Source: Embleya sp045207655
Lineage (GTDB): Bacteria; Actinomycetota; Actinomycetes; Streptomycetales; Streptomycetaceae
DNA length: 64,000 bases
Reading direction: 5' to 3'
Assembly (NCBI RefSeq): GCF_045207655.1
Contig: NZ_CP108784.1
Location: 3,906,001 to 3,970,000, forward strand
Made by a program: the position numbers and the translations under genes. The notes beneath the pieces are model-generated. The model was not told the DNA's origin. It worked only from the letters and a program-made list of their open reading frames with translations, and ran no database searches. Below are positions 17,485 to 26,668 of the stretch, piece after piece. Every line of letters starts with the position of its first letter. The first letter of the stretch is position 1.

Positions 17485-19683
17485 ATGATGCTTCACGACA
17501 GCAGAGGACACCACTTCCCGGGGCACACTCGAACCAGCGTCACCGTGAACGCGGATCCGTCGGCCGAACTCGACGTGACCGGCCGACCACTCGCGCTCCG
17601 CCCCGCAGACCTGGACCGCTTCTTCCGACCACGCACGGTGGCGGTGATCGGCGCCTCGGACACCGAGGGCCGGCCCGGTGCCCGGATAACCGCGCAACTG
17701 ACCGCGTGGGCCGACCGGGTGGGCGCACGATTGTTCCCGGTGAACCCCAAGCACGAGCGCATCGCCGGCCGACCGTGCCACGCGGACATCTCGGCCGTCC
17801 CCGAACCGGTCGATCTGGCCGTCGTCCTGGTCGGCGACCCGGCCGAGGTACTCGAGCAACTGGCGGGCGCCGGCGTGGGATTCGCGGTCGTGTTCGCGTC
17901 CGGCTTCGCCGAGGCGGGTGCCGCGGGGGCCGAGGCACAGGCCCGGCTCGCCCAGCTCACCTCGGGCGGCTCGCTGCGCCTGCTCGGGCCGAACACCAAC
18001 CTCAACGCGTTCGAGGAGTTCCGCACCGACCTGGAGGGCCCCTCGATCGCGCTGATCACCCAGAGCGGCCACCAGGGCCGACCGGTGTTCGCGGCGCAGG
18101 ACATCGGCATCCGGGTGTCGCACTGGGCCCCGGTCGGCAACGAGGCCGACCTGGAGATCGCGGACTTCATCCGGCACTTCTCCGATCAGGAGGAGGTCGG
18201 CGTGATCGCCGCGTACGTCGAGGGATTCAAGGACGGCCGCACCTTCGCGCTGGCGGCCGACCACGCGGCCCGTCAGGGTGTACCGGTGGTGGTGGTCAAG
18301 GTCGGGCGGACCGAGACCGGCGCGCGGATGGCCCAGTCGCACACCGGCAAGCTGACCGGCGGCGACCGCACCGCCTCGGCGGTGTTCCGGCAGTACGGGG
18401 TCACCCGGGTCGACGGCCTCGACGAGCTGATCGACACGTCCCAGCTCTTCGCGCGCACCCGGACCCCGCTGGCACAGGGGGTCTGCGTGTACTCGATCTC
18501 CGGCGGCACCGGCGCGCACATGGCCGACCTCGCCGCCGCCGAGGGCCTGTCGGTGCCCCGGCTGGACCGCTCCACGCAGGAGCGGCTGCACGCGTGGATC
18601 CCGCCGTACCTGACCGTGTCCAACCCCGTGGACAACGGCGGGCACCCGGCCGGCGACGAGCGTGGCCGCAAGATCATCGACACGATCCTGGCCGACCCCT
18701 CGATCGGCGTGCTGGTGTGTCCGATCACCGGCGCGTTCCCGCCGATGAGCGACCGACTCGCGCAGGACCTGGTGGACGCGGCGGAGGCGACCGACAAGGT
18801 GGTCTGCGTGGTCTGGGGTTCGCCGGTGGCCGACGAGGACGCGTACCGCGAGATCCTGCTCAAGTCGAACAAGGTGGTGGTCTTCCGCACCTTCGGCAAC
18901 TGTGTGCGGGCGCTGCGCGCCTACTTCGACTACCACCGCTTCCGCACCCAGTACTCGTCGCCGTTCGAGGACGTCCCGCGCACCGCGTCGCCGGCCGCCG
19001 CGAAGGCCAAGCGGCTGCTGTCCTCCGGCAAGCCGCTGTCCGAGCACTCGGCGAAGCAGTTGCTGCGCACGTACGGGATCCGGGTGCCGCGCGAACAGCT
19101 CGTCACCTCGGCCGCCGCCGCGGTGCGCGCGGCCGGGCTGATCGGCTACCCCGTGGTGATGAAGGCGTGCGGCCCGCAGTTGCCGCACAAGAGCGACCTG
19201 GGCCTGGTCAAGCTGAGCCTGCGCTCGGCGAGCCAGGTGCGGGACGCGTACCGCGAGATCACCGACGCGGCCAAGGAGGTGGGCACGGGCCGCCTCGAAG
19301 GCGTCCTGGTCTGCCAGCAGGTCGACCGGGGCGTCGAGATGGTCGTCGGCATCTCGCACGACGACCTGTTCGGCCCGACCGTCTCGGTCGGGCTGGGCGG
19401 CATCTTCGTCGAGGTCTTCGACGACATCGCGATCGGCGTGCCGCCCTTCGGCGCCTACGAGGTCAAGCGCATGCTCGGTGAACTACGCGGCCTCAAGTGT
19501 CTCCAGGGCATGCGCGGCCAGCCCCCCGCCGACCTGGACGCACTCGTCGACGTGGTCATGCGGGTACAGCGCATGGCGCTCGAACTGGGCGGCGAACTGG
19601 CCGAGTTGGACATCAACCCGCTGATGGTGATGCCCAGGGGCGGCGGCACGGTCGCCTTGGACGCCCTCGCGGTGGCCCGCTAG
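17485..19683 (+). CDS. ADP-forming acyl-CoA synthetase (acetate-CoA ligase family)
   Basis: A 732-residue fused NDP-forming acyl-CoA synthetase. Domain order is CoA-binding Rossmann domain (about 45-140), succinyl-CoA-ligase-like flavodoxin domains (about 190-480) with the phosphohistidine in SHTGKLTGG (His286), and a C-terminal ATP-grasp domain (about 510-730) with VGLGGIFVEVFDD and ELDINPLMV. The enzyme interconverts acyl-CoA plus ADP with acid plus ATP. Two operators upstream make it a regulon member, so its substrate is probably a pathway acid, acetate or propionate. A 29-bp-arm hairpin follows. ATG 17485 or 17488 may serve as start. Confidence 0.88.
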   Translation: MMLHDSRGHHFPGHTRTSVTVNADPSAELDVTGRPLALRPADLDRFFRPRTVAVIGASDTEGRPGARITAQLTAWADRVGARLFPVNPKHERIAGRPCHADISAVPEPVDLAVVLVGDPAEVLEQLAGAGVGFAVVFASGFAEAGAAGAEAQARLAQLTSGGSLRLLGPNTNLNAFEEFRTDLEGPSIALITQSGHQGRPVFAAQDIGIRVSHWAPVGNEADLEIADFIRHFSDQEEVGVIAAYVEGFKDGRTFALAADHAARQGVPVVVVKVGRTETGARMAQSHTGKLTGGDRTASAVFRQYGVTRVDGLDELIDTSQLFARTRTPLAQGVCVYSISGGTGAHMADLAAAEGLSVPRLDRSTQERLHAWIPPYLTVSNPVDNGGHPAGDERGRKIIDTILADPSIGVLVCPITGAFPPMSDRLAQDLVDAAEATDKVVCVVWGSPVADEDAYREILLKSNKVVVFRTFGNCVRALRAYFDYHRFRTQYSSPFEDVPRTASPAAAKAKRLLSSGKPLSEHSAKQLLRTYGIRVPREQLVTSAAAAVRAAGLIGYPVVMKACGPQLPHKSDLGLVKLSLRSASQVRDAYREITDAAKEVGTGRLEGVLVCQQVDRGVEMVVGISHDDLFGPTVSVGLGGIFVEVFDDIAIGVPPFGAYEVKRMLGELRGLKCLQGMRGQPPADLDALVDVVMRVQRMALELGGELAELDINPLMVMPRGGGTVALDALAVAR

Positions 19684-19723
19684 GGGCCTGCGGGCCGGGC
19701 TCCCGGGAGGCGACGCCTCGCAC

Positions 19724-19789
19724 CCGGGAGGTGGCCTCGAACGCCGGCCGGGCCGAATGCCCCGGCCGGCGTTCGAGGCCACCTCCCGG
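19724..19789. terminator. Very long hairpin terminator, 29-bp arms
   Basis: Perfect 29-bp arms with an 8-nt loop lie 40 bp after the synthetase stop. The arms contain the dispersed CCGGCCGGCGTTCGAGGCC repeat in both orientations, so the terminator appears built from two inverted repeat units. Confidence 0.88.
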
Positions 19790-19854
19790 ACCGACGGACG
19801 ACCCCGGCGCGACCGGCGCGCAAGGTCGCCCGCCGGCCCGACCAAGCAACCCTT

Positions 19855-20000
19855 CAGCCGGGCCGGCGTTTGAGGCCAACCTTCAGCCCGGCCGGCGTTC
19901 GAGACCAACCCTTCAGCCCGGCCGGCGTTTGAGGCCAACCCAATCCGACCAACGCTCAACGCCGGACGAAAACCCTTCGGCCCGGCCGGCGCTTGACGCC
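19855..20000. repeat. Dispersed intergenic repeat, cluster 2
   Basis: About four degenerate tandem copies of CCTTCAGCCCGGCCGGCG plus TTTGAGGCCAA, roughly 29 bp per unit, fill the gap between the terminator and the next crotonase gene. No gene is seen in 19684-20027. Confidence 0.8.
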
Positions 20001-20027
20001 AAAAACCACCAAGGAGCCAACGCACAC

Positions 20028-20909
20028 ATGACCACCGACACCGACCAGGACCTGCTGCACCGCGTAAGCGAGGGCGTCCTCTGGCTCACCCTCAACCGCC
20101 CCGCTGCCAGCAACTCCCTCACCTGGGCCCAACGCGAACTCCTGATCGACCTCCTCGCCGAGGCGTCCGCGACCGAGTCGGTCCGCGCCGTGGTCCTCAC
20201 CGCCGCAGGCCCCAAGCACTTCTGTACCGGGATGGACCTGCGCAGCTCCCCGGGCACCAAGTCCCTGCTCGCGGCGGCCGCCGAAGGCGCGGCGGCCGCC
20301 GAGGGCGCCGAACCCGACGACGCCGCCCCCAAGCCCCCCGCCCGCCCCACCGGCTATGCCACCCGGATGATGAAGACCGGCGTACAGCGCCTGACCAACG
20401 CCGTCCTGGACTGCGAGAAGCCGGTGATCGCGGCGGTCAACGGCACCACCGCCGGCTACGGGATGAGCCTGGCGCTCGCGTGCGACCTGGTGATCGCCGC
20501 CGACACCGCCCGCTTCATCCAGATCTTCACCCGTCGCGGCCTGGTGCCGGACGGCGGCAGCGCGTACCTGCTGCCGCGCCTGGTCGGCCCGCAGAAGGCC
20601 AAGGAGCTGATGTTCTTCGGCGACGACCTGCCCGCCGCCGAGGCGCTCCGGATCGGCGTGGTGAACAAGGTGGTCGCCGCCGACGAGCTTCAGGCCGTGG
20701 CCAAGGAGTGGGCCGAGCGGCTGGCCACCGGACCGACCCGGGCGTACGCGTTCACCAAGCAGCTGGTCAACCGTTCGCTGGAGAGCGACCGCGTGGCGGC
20801 CTTCGACGAGGAGGCGCGGATCGTCGAGCTGAACATGACCTCGCGTGACGCGAACGAGGGGGTCGCCTCGCTGATGGAGCGCCGCAAGCCGGAGTACTAC
20901 GGCTGGTAG
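20028..20909 (+). CDS. Enoyl-CoA hydratase/isomerase family protein
   Basis: A 293-residue crotonase. It has TLNRPAASNSL, the oxyanion loop VNGTTAGYGMSLA and FTRRGLVPDGGSAYLLPRLVG, the last typical of PaaG-like isomerases that use an Asp rather than the two hydratase Glu residues. The Glu144 and Glu164 positions are Ser and Phe. A low-complexity Ala/Glu/Pro insertion of about 30 residues lies near residues 80-110. ATG 20028 follows AAGGAG at 12 nt; the open frame upstream is repeat DNA. No operator is seen immediately upstream. Confidence 0.87.
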   Translation: MTTDTDQDLLHRVSEGVLWLTLNRPAASNSLTWAQRELLIDLLAEASATESVRAVVLTAAGPKHFCTGMDLRSSPGTKSLLAAAAEGAAAAEGAEPDDAAPKPPARPTGYATRMMKTGVQRLTNAVLDCEKPVIAAVNGTTAGYGMSLALACDLVIAADTARFIQIFTRRGLVPDGGSAYLLPRLVGPQKAKELMFFGDDLPAAEALRIGVVNKVVAADELQAVAKEWAERLATGPTRAYAFTKQLVNRSLESDRVAAFDEEARIVELNMTSRDANEGVASLMERRKPEYYGW

Positions 20910-21029
20910 CCGTGCTCCCGGCGGTCGGACGGCGGGCCCCGCGGCGGGCCCGCGGCGGCCCGCCGAGCGCCGGTCGGGCGCCCGCCGTTCGGTCCTTGTT
21001 CGAGCCTTGTGCCTTACGCCACAAGGCAA

Positions 21030-21044
21030 CTGACGAGTCATCAG
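21030..21044. promoter_or_regulatory. Operator O7 (CTGACG-AGT-CATCAG)
   Basis: It lies 100 bp upstream of the flavin reductase start. Same right-arm variant (CATCAG) as O5. Confidence 0.68.
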
Positions 21045-21090
21045 ATGTGACGAAGGACCCCCTCTCCTTTGATTGACGCAAGGAAATCGG

Positions 21091-21105
21091 GTGACGTAGC
21101 GTCAC
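21091..21105. promoter_or_regulatory. Palindromic operator O8 (GTGACG-TAG-CGTCAC)
   Basis: A perfect palindrome with the same TGACG-N3-CGTCA core, 39 bp before the flavin reductase ATG. It is the second operator of this promoter. Confidence 0.65.
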
Positions 21106-21143
21106 AGACCCGACGCCCCAAGACACCTGCGAGGAAGTCCACC

Positions 21144-21698
21144 ATGGGCCAGATCGACGCAGCGAGCACGAAGCCGGCGGATCCCGCGGCCATCGCCCTG
21201 CCGGAGGGTGAGGGCATCGTCGAGGCCGCCACGTTCCGGCACGTCCTCGGCCACTTCGCCAGCGGCGTCACGGTGATCACCGCGCTCGACGGCGACACCC
21301 CGGTCGGCTTCGCCTGCCAGTCGTTCGCGTCGCTCTCGCTGGACCCGCCGCTGGTGACCTTCTTCGTGGCGAAGACCTCCACCACGTGGCCGCGGATCCG
21401 ACCGGGCGGCCGGTTCTGCGTGAACGTGCTCGCCGAGGACCAGGAGCAGCTCTGCCGCGGCTTCGCGGTCAGCGGCGCGGACAAGTTCGCCGGCGTCGCG
21501 CACAGCCCCGCGCCGACCGGCTCGCCGAAGCTGGACGACGTGCTCGCGTGGATCGACTGCACGCTGGAGAGCGTGGTCGACGGCGGCGACCACGAGATCG
21601 TGATCGGCCGGGTCCAGGCCCTGGACGCGCCGCGGATGGAGTGCGCCCCGCTGCTGTTCTACAAGGGCCGGTTCGGCCACCCCAGCAACAACGCGTAG
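21144..21698 (+). CDS. HsaB-like flavin reductase
   Basis: A 184-residue flavin reductase-domain protein that should use NAD(P)H to reduce FMN or FAD for a partner monooxygenase. FRHVLGHFASGVTVIT, VGFACQSFASLSLDPPLV and FCVNVLAEDQ match the pattern of HsaB, the reductase of 3-HSA hydroxylase in steroid A/B-ring catabolism. No HsaA oxygenase is encoded in the window. ATG 21144 is chosen because of GAGGAAG upstream. Two operators precede it. Confidence 0.85.
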   Translation: MGQIDAASTKPADPAAIALPEGEGIVEAATFRHVLGHFASGVTVITALDGDTPVGFACQSFASLSLDPPLVTFFVAKTSTTWPRIRPGGRFCVNVLAEDQEQLCRGFAVSGADKFAGVAHSPAPTGSPKLDDVLAWIDCTLESVVDGGDHEIVIGRVQALDAPRMECAPLLFYKGRFGHPSNNA

Positions 21699-21756
21699 CC
21701 CCGATCCGGACCCGGGCGCCGGCGCCGCGGATCCGGATCGGTACACGCGTACCCGC

Positions 21757-23475
21757 TCAGTGCGCGCCGGCTCCGGTCAGCGCCCTGACCTCGAGTTCGG
21801 CGAACTTGCGGTCATCGTCGTCGTCGCGACGGCGTCGCGCGGACATCGCGCCGATCGCGGCACACGCGAAGCCGACCGGGATGGAGATGATCCCCGGGTT
21901 CTCCAGCGGAATCGGTGCCGGGGTCGTACAACTGAACAACGCCGTCGCGTTGCCCACGTCCTTGCGATCCTTCGAGACGTCACAGTCGGCCGCCTGCTTC
22001 GCGGTGAGCTGCTTGATCGCCGGTTTGGTGTCGGACGCCCCGCCCCAGCAGATCGGCGACAGCGCCACCACCAGGACCGAGGTGACCAGGCCGCCGTAGA
22101 TGCCGAACACCGCGCCGCGCGTGTTGAAGTTCTTCCAGAACAGCGAGAACACGATCGCGGGCAGGTTGGCGGACGCCGCGATGGCGAACGCGAGCGCGAC
22201 CAGGAACGCCACGTTCAACTCGCGGGCGAACACCGACAGCACGATCGCCGCCGTGCCGATCACGAAGGCCGCGATCCGCGCGACCTTGACCTCCTCGGCG
22301 TCGGTGGTGCGGCCCTTGCGGAACACGTTCGCGTACAGGTCGTGCGCGAACGACGAGGACGAGGCCAGCGTCAGGCCGGCCACCACGGCGAGGATGGTCG
22401 CGAAGGCCACCGCGGCGATGAAGGCGAGCATCAGCGCGCCGCCGGTGGTCCCCGCGCCGCCGCCCAGGTGTTCGGCCAGCCGGGTCGCGGCCGTGTTGCC
22501 GCTCGGGTCGGCCTTCTTGATCTCCTTGCTGCCGATCAGGGCGGCCGCGCCGAAGCCCAGGATCAGCGTCATCAGGTAGAACACCCCGATGATGCCGATC
22601 GCCCAGGTCACCGAGCGGCGCGCGACGCGCGCGTTGGGCACGGTGTAGAAGCGCACCAGGATGTGCGGCAGGCCGGCCGTACCGAGCACCAGCGCGAGCC
22701 CGAGCGAGATCAGGTCGATCTTCGACCAGCCGTCCGTGGCACCGTACTTGAGCCCCGGTTGCAGGAACGACTCACCCGAACCGGACTTGCTCGCCGCGGT
22801 GCCGAGCAGGTCGGCGACATTGAAGTCGAACTTCGCCAGCACCCAGACGCACATCACGAACGCGCCCACCATGAGCAGCAGGGCCTTGACGATCTGCACC
22901 CAGGAGGTGCCCTTCATGCCGCCGACGGTGACGTACACGATCATCAGCGCGCCCACCGCGGCGATGACCGAGATCTGCGCGACGTCGCTCTTGACGTCGA
23001 GCAGGAGCGAGACCACCGACGCCGCGCCGACCATCTGGGCCAGCAGGTAGAAGATGGACACGACGATCGTGGACACGCTCGCGGCCATCCGGACCGGGCG
23101 TTCGCGCATGCGGTTGGCGAGTACGTCCGCCATCGTGTACCGGCCGGAGTTGCGCATCGGTTCGGCGACCAGGAGCAGGGCCACCAACCACGCGACCAGG
23201 AAGCCGATCGAGTACAGGAAGCCGTCGTAGCCGGACAGCGCCAGGATGCCCGCGATGCCGAGGAAGGACGCGGCCGACATGTAGTCGCCGCCGATCGCCA
23301 GTCCGTTCTGGAGCGAGGTGAACGAGCGGCCACCGGCGTAGAAGTCGGCCGCCGTACGGTTTCTGCGACTCGCCCAGAAGGTGATGCCGAGCGTGACCGC
23401 GACCAGCACGGCGAACATCGCGAAGGTCCAGCCTCGGTTGCTGGACTCCGCGGCGAGTTCGAGAGAAAGGTTCAC
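21757..23475 (-). CDS. Sodium/solute symporter (acetate permease ActP-like)
   Basis: A 572-residue SSS-family membrane protein with about 13 hydrophobic helices. The family signature appears in FYAGGRSFTSLQNGLAIGGDYMSAASFLG, and helix 8-9 motifs such as GTAGLPHILVRFYTV match monocarboxylate/acetate symporters. The GTG start overlaps the stop of the upstream DUF485 gene (GTGA), the standard pairing for ActP-type transporters. It probably imports acetate, propionate or pyruvate. No TGAC-N5-GTCA operator was seen upstream. Confidence 0.9.
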   Translation of the reverse strand: MNLSLELAAESSNRGWTFAMFAVLVAVTLGITFWASRRNRTAADFYAGGRSFTSLQNGLAIGGDYMSAASFLGIAGILALSGYDGFLYSIGFLVAWLVALLLVAEPMRNSGRYTMADVLANRMRERPVRMAASVSTIVVSIFYLLAQMVGAASVVSLLLDVKSDVAQISVIAAVGALMIVYVTVGGMKGTSWVQIVKALLLMVGAFVMCVWVLAKFDFNVADLLGTAASKSGSGESFLQPGLKYGATDGWSKIDLISLGLALVLGTAGLPHILVRFYTVPNARVARRSVTWAIGIIGVFYLMTLILGFGAAALIGSKEIKKADPSGNTAATRLAEHLGGGAGTTGGALMLAFIAAVAFATILAVVAGLTLASSSSFAHDLYANVFRKGRTTDAEEVKVARIAAFVIGTAAIVLSVFARELNVAFLVALAFAIAASANLPAIVFSLFWKNFNTRGAVFGIYGGLVTSVLVVALSPICWGGASDTKPAIKQLTAKQAADCDVSKDRKDVGNATALFSCTTPAPIPLENPGIISIPVGFACAAIGAMSARRRRDDDDDRKFAELEVRALTGAGAH

Positions 23476-23897
23476 GCTTCGAGTTCCTCTCGCAGTTCGG
23501 TGGCGACGGGGTCGAGTCGGGTGCGCGCGAATCGCGAATAGGCCCAGGCGATCAGGAACGTCGAGACGAACTGGAGCAGGCCGAACACGAGAGCGACATT
23601 GATGTGGTCGATCAGTTCCTTGGCCATGAAGTCACGCGCGTAGGCGGACATGACCACGTACAACAGGAACCACGCGAGGAACGCGGCGGTGACCGGGAAG
23701 ATGAAGGATCGCTGGCGCTTCTTGAGTGCCCCGAATCTCGGATCCTGCTCCATTTCCAGATATCCGGTGCGGTCGTCCACGTACGGGGTGCGCTGCCCCG
23801 GAACGGACGCCTTGCCGGCGGCCGGTGCCGCCCTCTTCCTGGTCGCCGGATCGGGCTCGGGGGGACGATCGTGCGTGTCATCGTGCGGAGTCGGCAT
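23472..23897 (-). CDS. DUF485 membrane protein (symporter partner)
   Basis: A 141-residue protein with a hydrophilic Pro-rich N-terminus and two membrane helices near residues 65-85 and 100-125, ending RTRLDPVATELREELE as in DUF485 (YjcH-like) proteins. It is co-transcribed and translationally coupled with the SSS symporter. The ATG at 23897 has GGAGAGGAG upstream; a GTG 10 codons earlier is an alternative start. Confidence 0.85.
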   Translation of the reverse strand: MPTPHDDTHDRPPEPDPATRKRAAPAAGKASVPGQRTPYVDDRTGYLEMEQDPRFGALKKRQRSFIFPVTAAFLAWFLLYVVMSAYARDFMAKELIDHINVALVFGLLQFVSTFLIAWAYSRFARTRLDPVATELREELEA

Positions 23898-24324
23898 GGG
23901 GCGGTAGGGCTCCTCTCCAGCGGACACCCCGCGCGTGGCCCGAGGCGCCGATCGGGTACCTGACCGCGGTCCGTGGGACCTGGGGCCGCAGCGGAGCGAG
24001 TTTAGAGGCGCCGCCGGGACGCGCGGAACCTATCCGATCAACTGAAAGCGGGACTGACTGGTTACGCGGATAACCCACGAATTCCTACTGCCCACGGAAT
24101 TGACCGAAACTGCCCGCGAGTTCACCGCATTCGACCGAACCACCTTCTAGGCCGCCCGAGTTGGTTCGATGCGACCAACCATCGCCACATCCGAAACAAC
24201 CCGATCACCGACACTTCGAGCCGGGCCCGCGCCCCACGCCGAATCCGTTGTCAAGATCGAAATGTTGTCGATTGGCGCTCGGGAAGGGCGACTTCGGCGA
24301 TCCGGTCACCCCTCGAAGCACCGC
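23898..24324. other. Intergenic stretch, nothing recognised
   Basis: This 427-bp stretch separates two minus-strand genes. It is relatively A/T-rich around 24040-24160. Presumably it carries the promoter of the DUF485-symporter operon; I found no operator, repeat or convincing small gene. Confidence 0.5.
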
Positions 24325-24783
24325 TCAGCCGGCGAGTCTCAGCCCCACCACCACCGACTTGCCACACCCGTGGCGCGGCACCACCGCCCAGGCGGCGGTG
24401 AGCGCACTCACCAGGAGAAGCCCGCGTCCTCCGCATTCCCTCGGACCGGGCGAGGCGAGTGCGGGCAGGGCCGTGCCGGGGTCGGAGACGGCGAGCCAGC
24501 AGTAGCCGTCGGCGGGCCAGAGCACGAGTTCGATCGGGCAGCCGTGGGCCGGGCAAGTGCCGTACAGCAGCGCGTTCGTGACGAGCTCGGACGTCACCAA
24601 CACGAGTTCGTCGGCGAGTTCGGGGCGACAACCGCGCGGCAGTGCGCCCATCACGGCGCGCCGGGCGCGCCGCACGGAGGTGGGATCGGCGGGAAAGCTC
24701 CAGTGCGACGGGATGACCGGGATCGCAGGGACGGCAGGGATGGCGGGCGCCGGTTCACCGGCGGGGCAGAGGGATCCGGGCAT
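24325..24783 (-). CDS. RsbW-like ATP-binding protein (HATPase_c)
   Basis: A 152-residue GHKL ATPase domain of the anti-sigma factor type. The N-box is ELVLVTSELVTNALLYG, the G1 region VSDPGT, and the G2 region GGRGLLLVSALT. Such stand-alone domains in streptomycetes act as anti-sigma-like kinases or binding partners and often sit beside Xre-DUF5753/DUF397 genes, as here. ATG 24783 has AGGAG 6 nt upstream. It diverges from the Xre gene at 25068. Confidence 0.85.
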   Translation of the reverse strand: MPGSLCPAGEPAPAIPAVPAIPVIPSHWSFPADPTSVRRARRAVMGALPRGCRPELADELVLVTSELVTNALLYGTCPAHGCPIELVLWPADGYCWLAVSDPGTALPALASPGPRECGGRGLLLVSALTAAWAVVPRHGCGKSVVVGLRLAG

Positions 24784-25067
24784 GGGCAACTCCTGGGCAG
24801 CGCGGGCTGGATGGGCGCTTACGCGGTGAACGCGTCGCGCTACGGCGCCGGTGGCCTACCTCCCCGAGCGCGAACACACCCGTCCCGAGACAGGCGGGCA
24901 TGCTCGCGCGGTGCACTTCCGGCATCGCTTTGCGTAGGTGGTTCGACACCGAGCGTAGAACATGGCGGGGTAAATTTGCCACGCAATCGAGACTATTGAG
25001 CCGCCTCTTGGTGTGTGCGCATGGTTGGGCGGCAGACTGCCTCTGACGGCGGGCGAAAGGAACCGGC

Positions 25068-25919
25068 ATGGCCCCCAGGACGGTGCTTACCGAACGACAG
25101 AGGCGCTTGGGGAGTGAACTGCGACGGATCCGAACCTCGGCAGGTATGTCCGCCGAGTACGCGGCAGGCCTGCTGGGCGTGGACCGGGGCAAGATCTCCA
25201 ACATGGAGTCGGGCTCACGTTCGATCAGTGCCGACCGGCTGCGCACGTTGGTATGCAACTGCGAGTGCACCGACGAGCGGTACATCGAGGCGTTGATCGA
25301 GATGGCACAGCCGGACGTCAAGGGTTGGTGGGACCGCTACCGGGGGACGTTGCCCCAAAGCCTTCTGGACATTGCCGAGTTGGAAGCTTCCGCGATGGGG
25401 ATGCGAGTGGCGAACACCGTGCACATCCCCGGACTGCTCCAGACGCCCGACCACGCCCTCGCGGTCTTCCGGGTAGCCGTGCCCACGCTCCCGGACCACG
25501 AAGTCGGGCTCCGACTCGCCCTCCGCGCAGAACGGCAACAGGTCCTCGTCCAAGACGATCCGCCCACGTATCGAGCCGTCATCCACGAAGCGGCACTTCG
25601 GATGCAGTTCGGCGGCAGGGCGATCGCGCGGGCCCAACTGGAACACCTGATCGGCATGTCCGAGCGACCGAACGTCACACTGCTGGTCATCCCCTACGAA
25701 GCAGGAGCCTTCCCCGGCGCGGGTCAAAGCGTCCTCTACGCCGAGGGTCCGGTGCCACTACTCGACACCGTTCAGGTCGACAGCTCGCACGGGCCTGCGT
25801 TCATGTGGGCCGAGAACCAGTTGGCCAAGTACCGAGCACAACTGAACTGGCTGGAAGACCTCGCCCTGCCCACCGATCAGTCCTGCGATTTCATCCACCG
25901 AATCGCCCGCCACCTGTGA
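25068..25919 (+). CDS. Xre-family regulator with DUF5753 (WhiJ-like)
   Basis: A 283-residue protein. The N-terminal Xre helix-turn-helix spans residues 13-68 (LGVDRGKISNMESGSRSIS) and the DUF5753 domain residues 95-275 (VHIPGLLQTPDHA, ERPNVTLLVIPYEAGAFPG). This architecture defines the WhiJ family of Streptomyces developmental regulators, whose activity is modulated by small acidic partner proteins. Three such small genes follow. Xre/DUF397 pairs have also been proposed as toxin-antitoxin systems. GAAAGGAA precedes the ATG. Confidence 0.88.
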   Translation: MAPRTVLTERQRRLGSELRRIRTSAGMSAEYAAGLLGVDRGKISNMESGSRSISADRLRTLVCNCECTDERYIEALIEMAQPDVKGWWDRYRGTLPQSLLDIAELEASAMGMRVANTVHIPGLLQTPDHALAVFRVAVPTLPDHEVGLRLALRAERQQVLVQDDPPTYRAVIHEAALRMQFGGRAIARAQLEHLIGMSERPNVTLLVIPYEAGAFPGAGQSVLYAEGPVPLLDTVQVDSSHGPAFMWAENQLAKYRAQLNWLEDLALPTDQSCDFIHRIARHL

Positions 25920-25930
25920 GGAAAACTCCT

Positions 25931-26122
25931 ATGCACGGCATCACTTGGGAAGACCCCTTCTGCGCCGAGGGCAACTCGTGCTTTCGCCTCGGTACAGACG
26001 CGAACGGCAACGGATACATCGCGGTCGCGGGACATGAAGACGCTTGCGTCAAGGACTCCCTCGAAGCCCTCCGCGTCCTCATCCGAGACATCAAGGCGGG
26101 CAAGGCCGACCACCTGCTCTAG
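25931..26122 (+). CDS. 63-residue acidic partner protein, copy 1
   Basis: A small protein with the pattern W-E-x-PFC-x-EGNSCFRLG, GYIAVAGHED and LIRDIKAGKADHLL. It starts 11 bp after the Xre stop, so it is in the same operon. It is analogous in size and position to the DUF397 proteins that partner WhiJ-type regulators, but the sequence is only loosely DUF397-like. It is the most divergent of the three copies (DACVKDSLEALRVL in place of DEYVTDTMDALRTL). Confidence 0.78.
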   Translation: MHGITWEDPFCAEGNSCFRLGTDANGNGYIAVAGHEDACVKDSLEALRVLIRDIKAGKADHLL

Positions 26123-26192
26123 GCCCAGGCGCCCGCCAGTAAGTCACGAGAGGTCACCCACACCATCGCTCGCCGACTCTGAAGGAGTTTCA

Positions 26193-26384
26193 ATGCAGGA
26201 CATCGCATGGGAAGCCCCGTTCTGCGGTGAGGGCAACAACTGCTTCCGCCTGGGCACCGACGCCGAAGGGAACGCCTACATCGCCGTCGCCGGACACGAG
26301 GACGAGTACGTCACCGACACCATGGACGCCCTCCGCACCCTCATCCGCGACATCAAAGCCGGCAAGGCCGACCACCTGCTGTAG
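26193..26384 (+). CDS. 63-residue acidic partner protein, copy 2
   Basis: Second tandem copy: the DUF397-like small protein with CGEGNNCFRLGTDAEGNAYIAVAGHEDE and the same C-terminus as copy 1. A good AAGGAG lies 7-8 nt before the ATG, so it is translated independently, 70 bp after copy 1. It is the apparent source of the fourth, truncated copy at 33516-33653. Confidence 0.78.
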   Translation: MQDIAWEAPFCGEGNNCFRLGTDAEGNAYIAVAGHEDEYVTDTMDALRTLIRDIKAGKADHLL

Positions 26385-26476
26385 CCCACCGGACAAACGG
26401 GTATCACCCATCACGGCAGCTGTCGCGACCTCACGACGCCAACTCATGTGCGCACACCGTCACTTCAGGAGCACCC

Positions 26477-26668
26477 ATGCCTGACATCGCCTGGGACGAA
26501 CCCTTCTGCCAGGACTCCGGAAACTGCTTCCGGCTCGGCACAGACGCGGACGGCAACGGCTACATCGCCGTCGCCGGACACGAAGACGAGTACGTCACCG
26601 ACACCATGGACGCCCTCCGCACCCTCATCCGCGACATCAAAGCCGGTCGGGCCGACCATCTGCTTTAG
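26477..26668 (+). CDS. 63-residue acidic partner protein, copy 3
   Basis: Third tandem copy, differing mainly at the N-terminus (MPDIAWDEPFCQDSGNC). It shares a long stretch of near-identical DNA with copy 2 across the C-terminal two thirds, pointing to recent duplication or gene conversion. It could give the Xre regulator several partner variants. Confidence 0.77.
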   Translation: MPDIAWDEPFCQDSGNCFRLGTDADGNGYIAVAGHEDEYVTDTMDALRTLIRDIKAGRADHLL

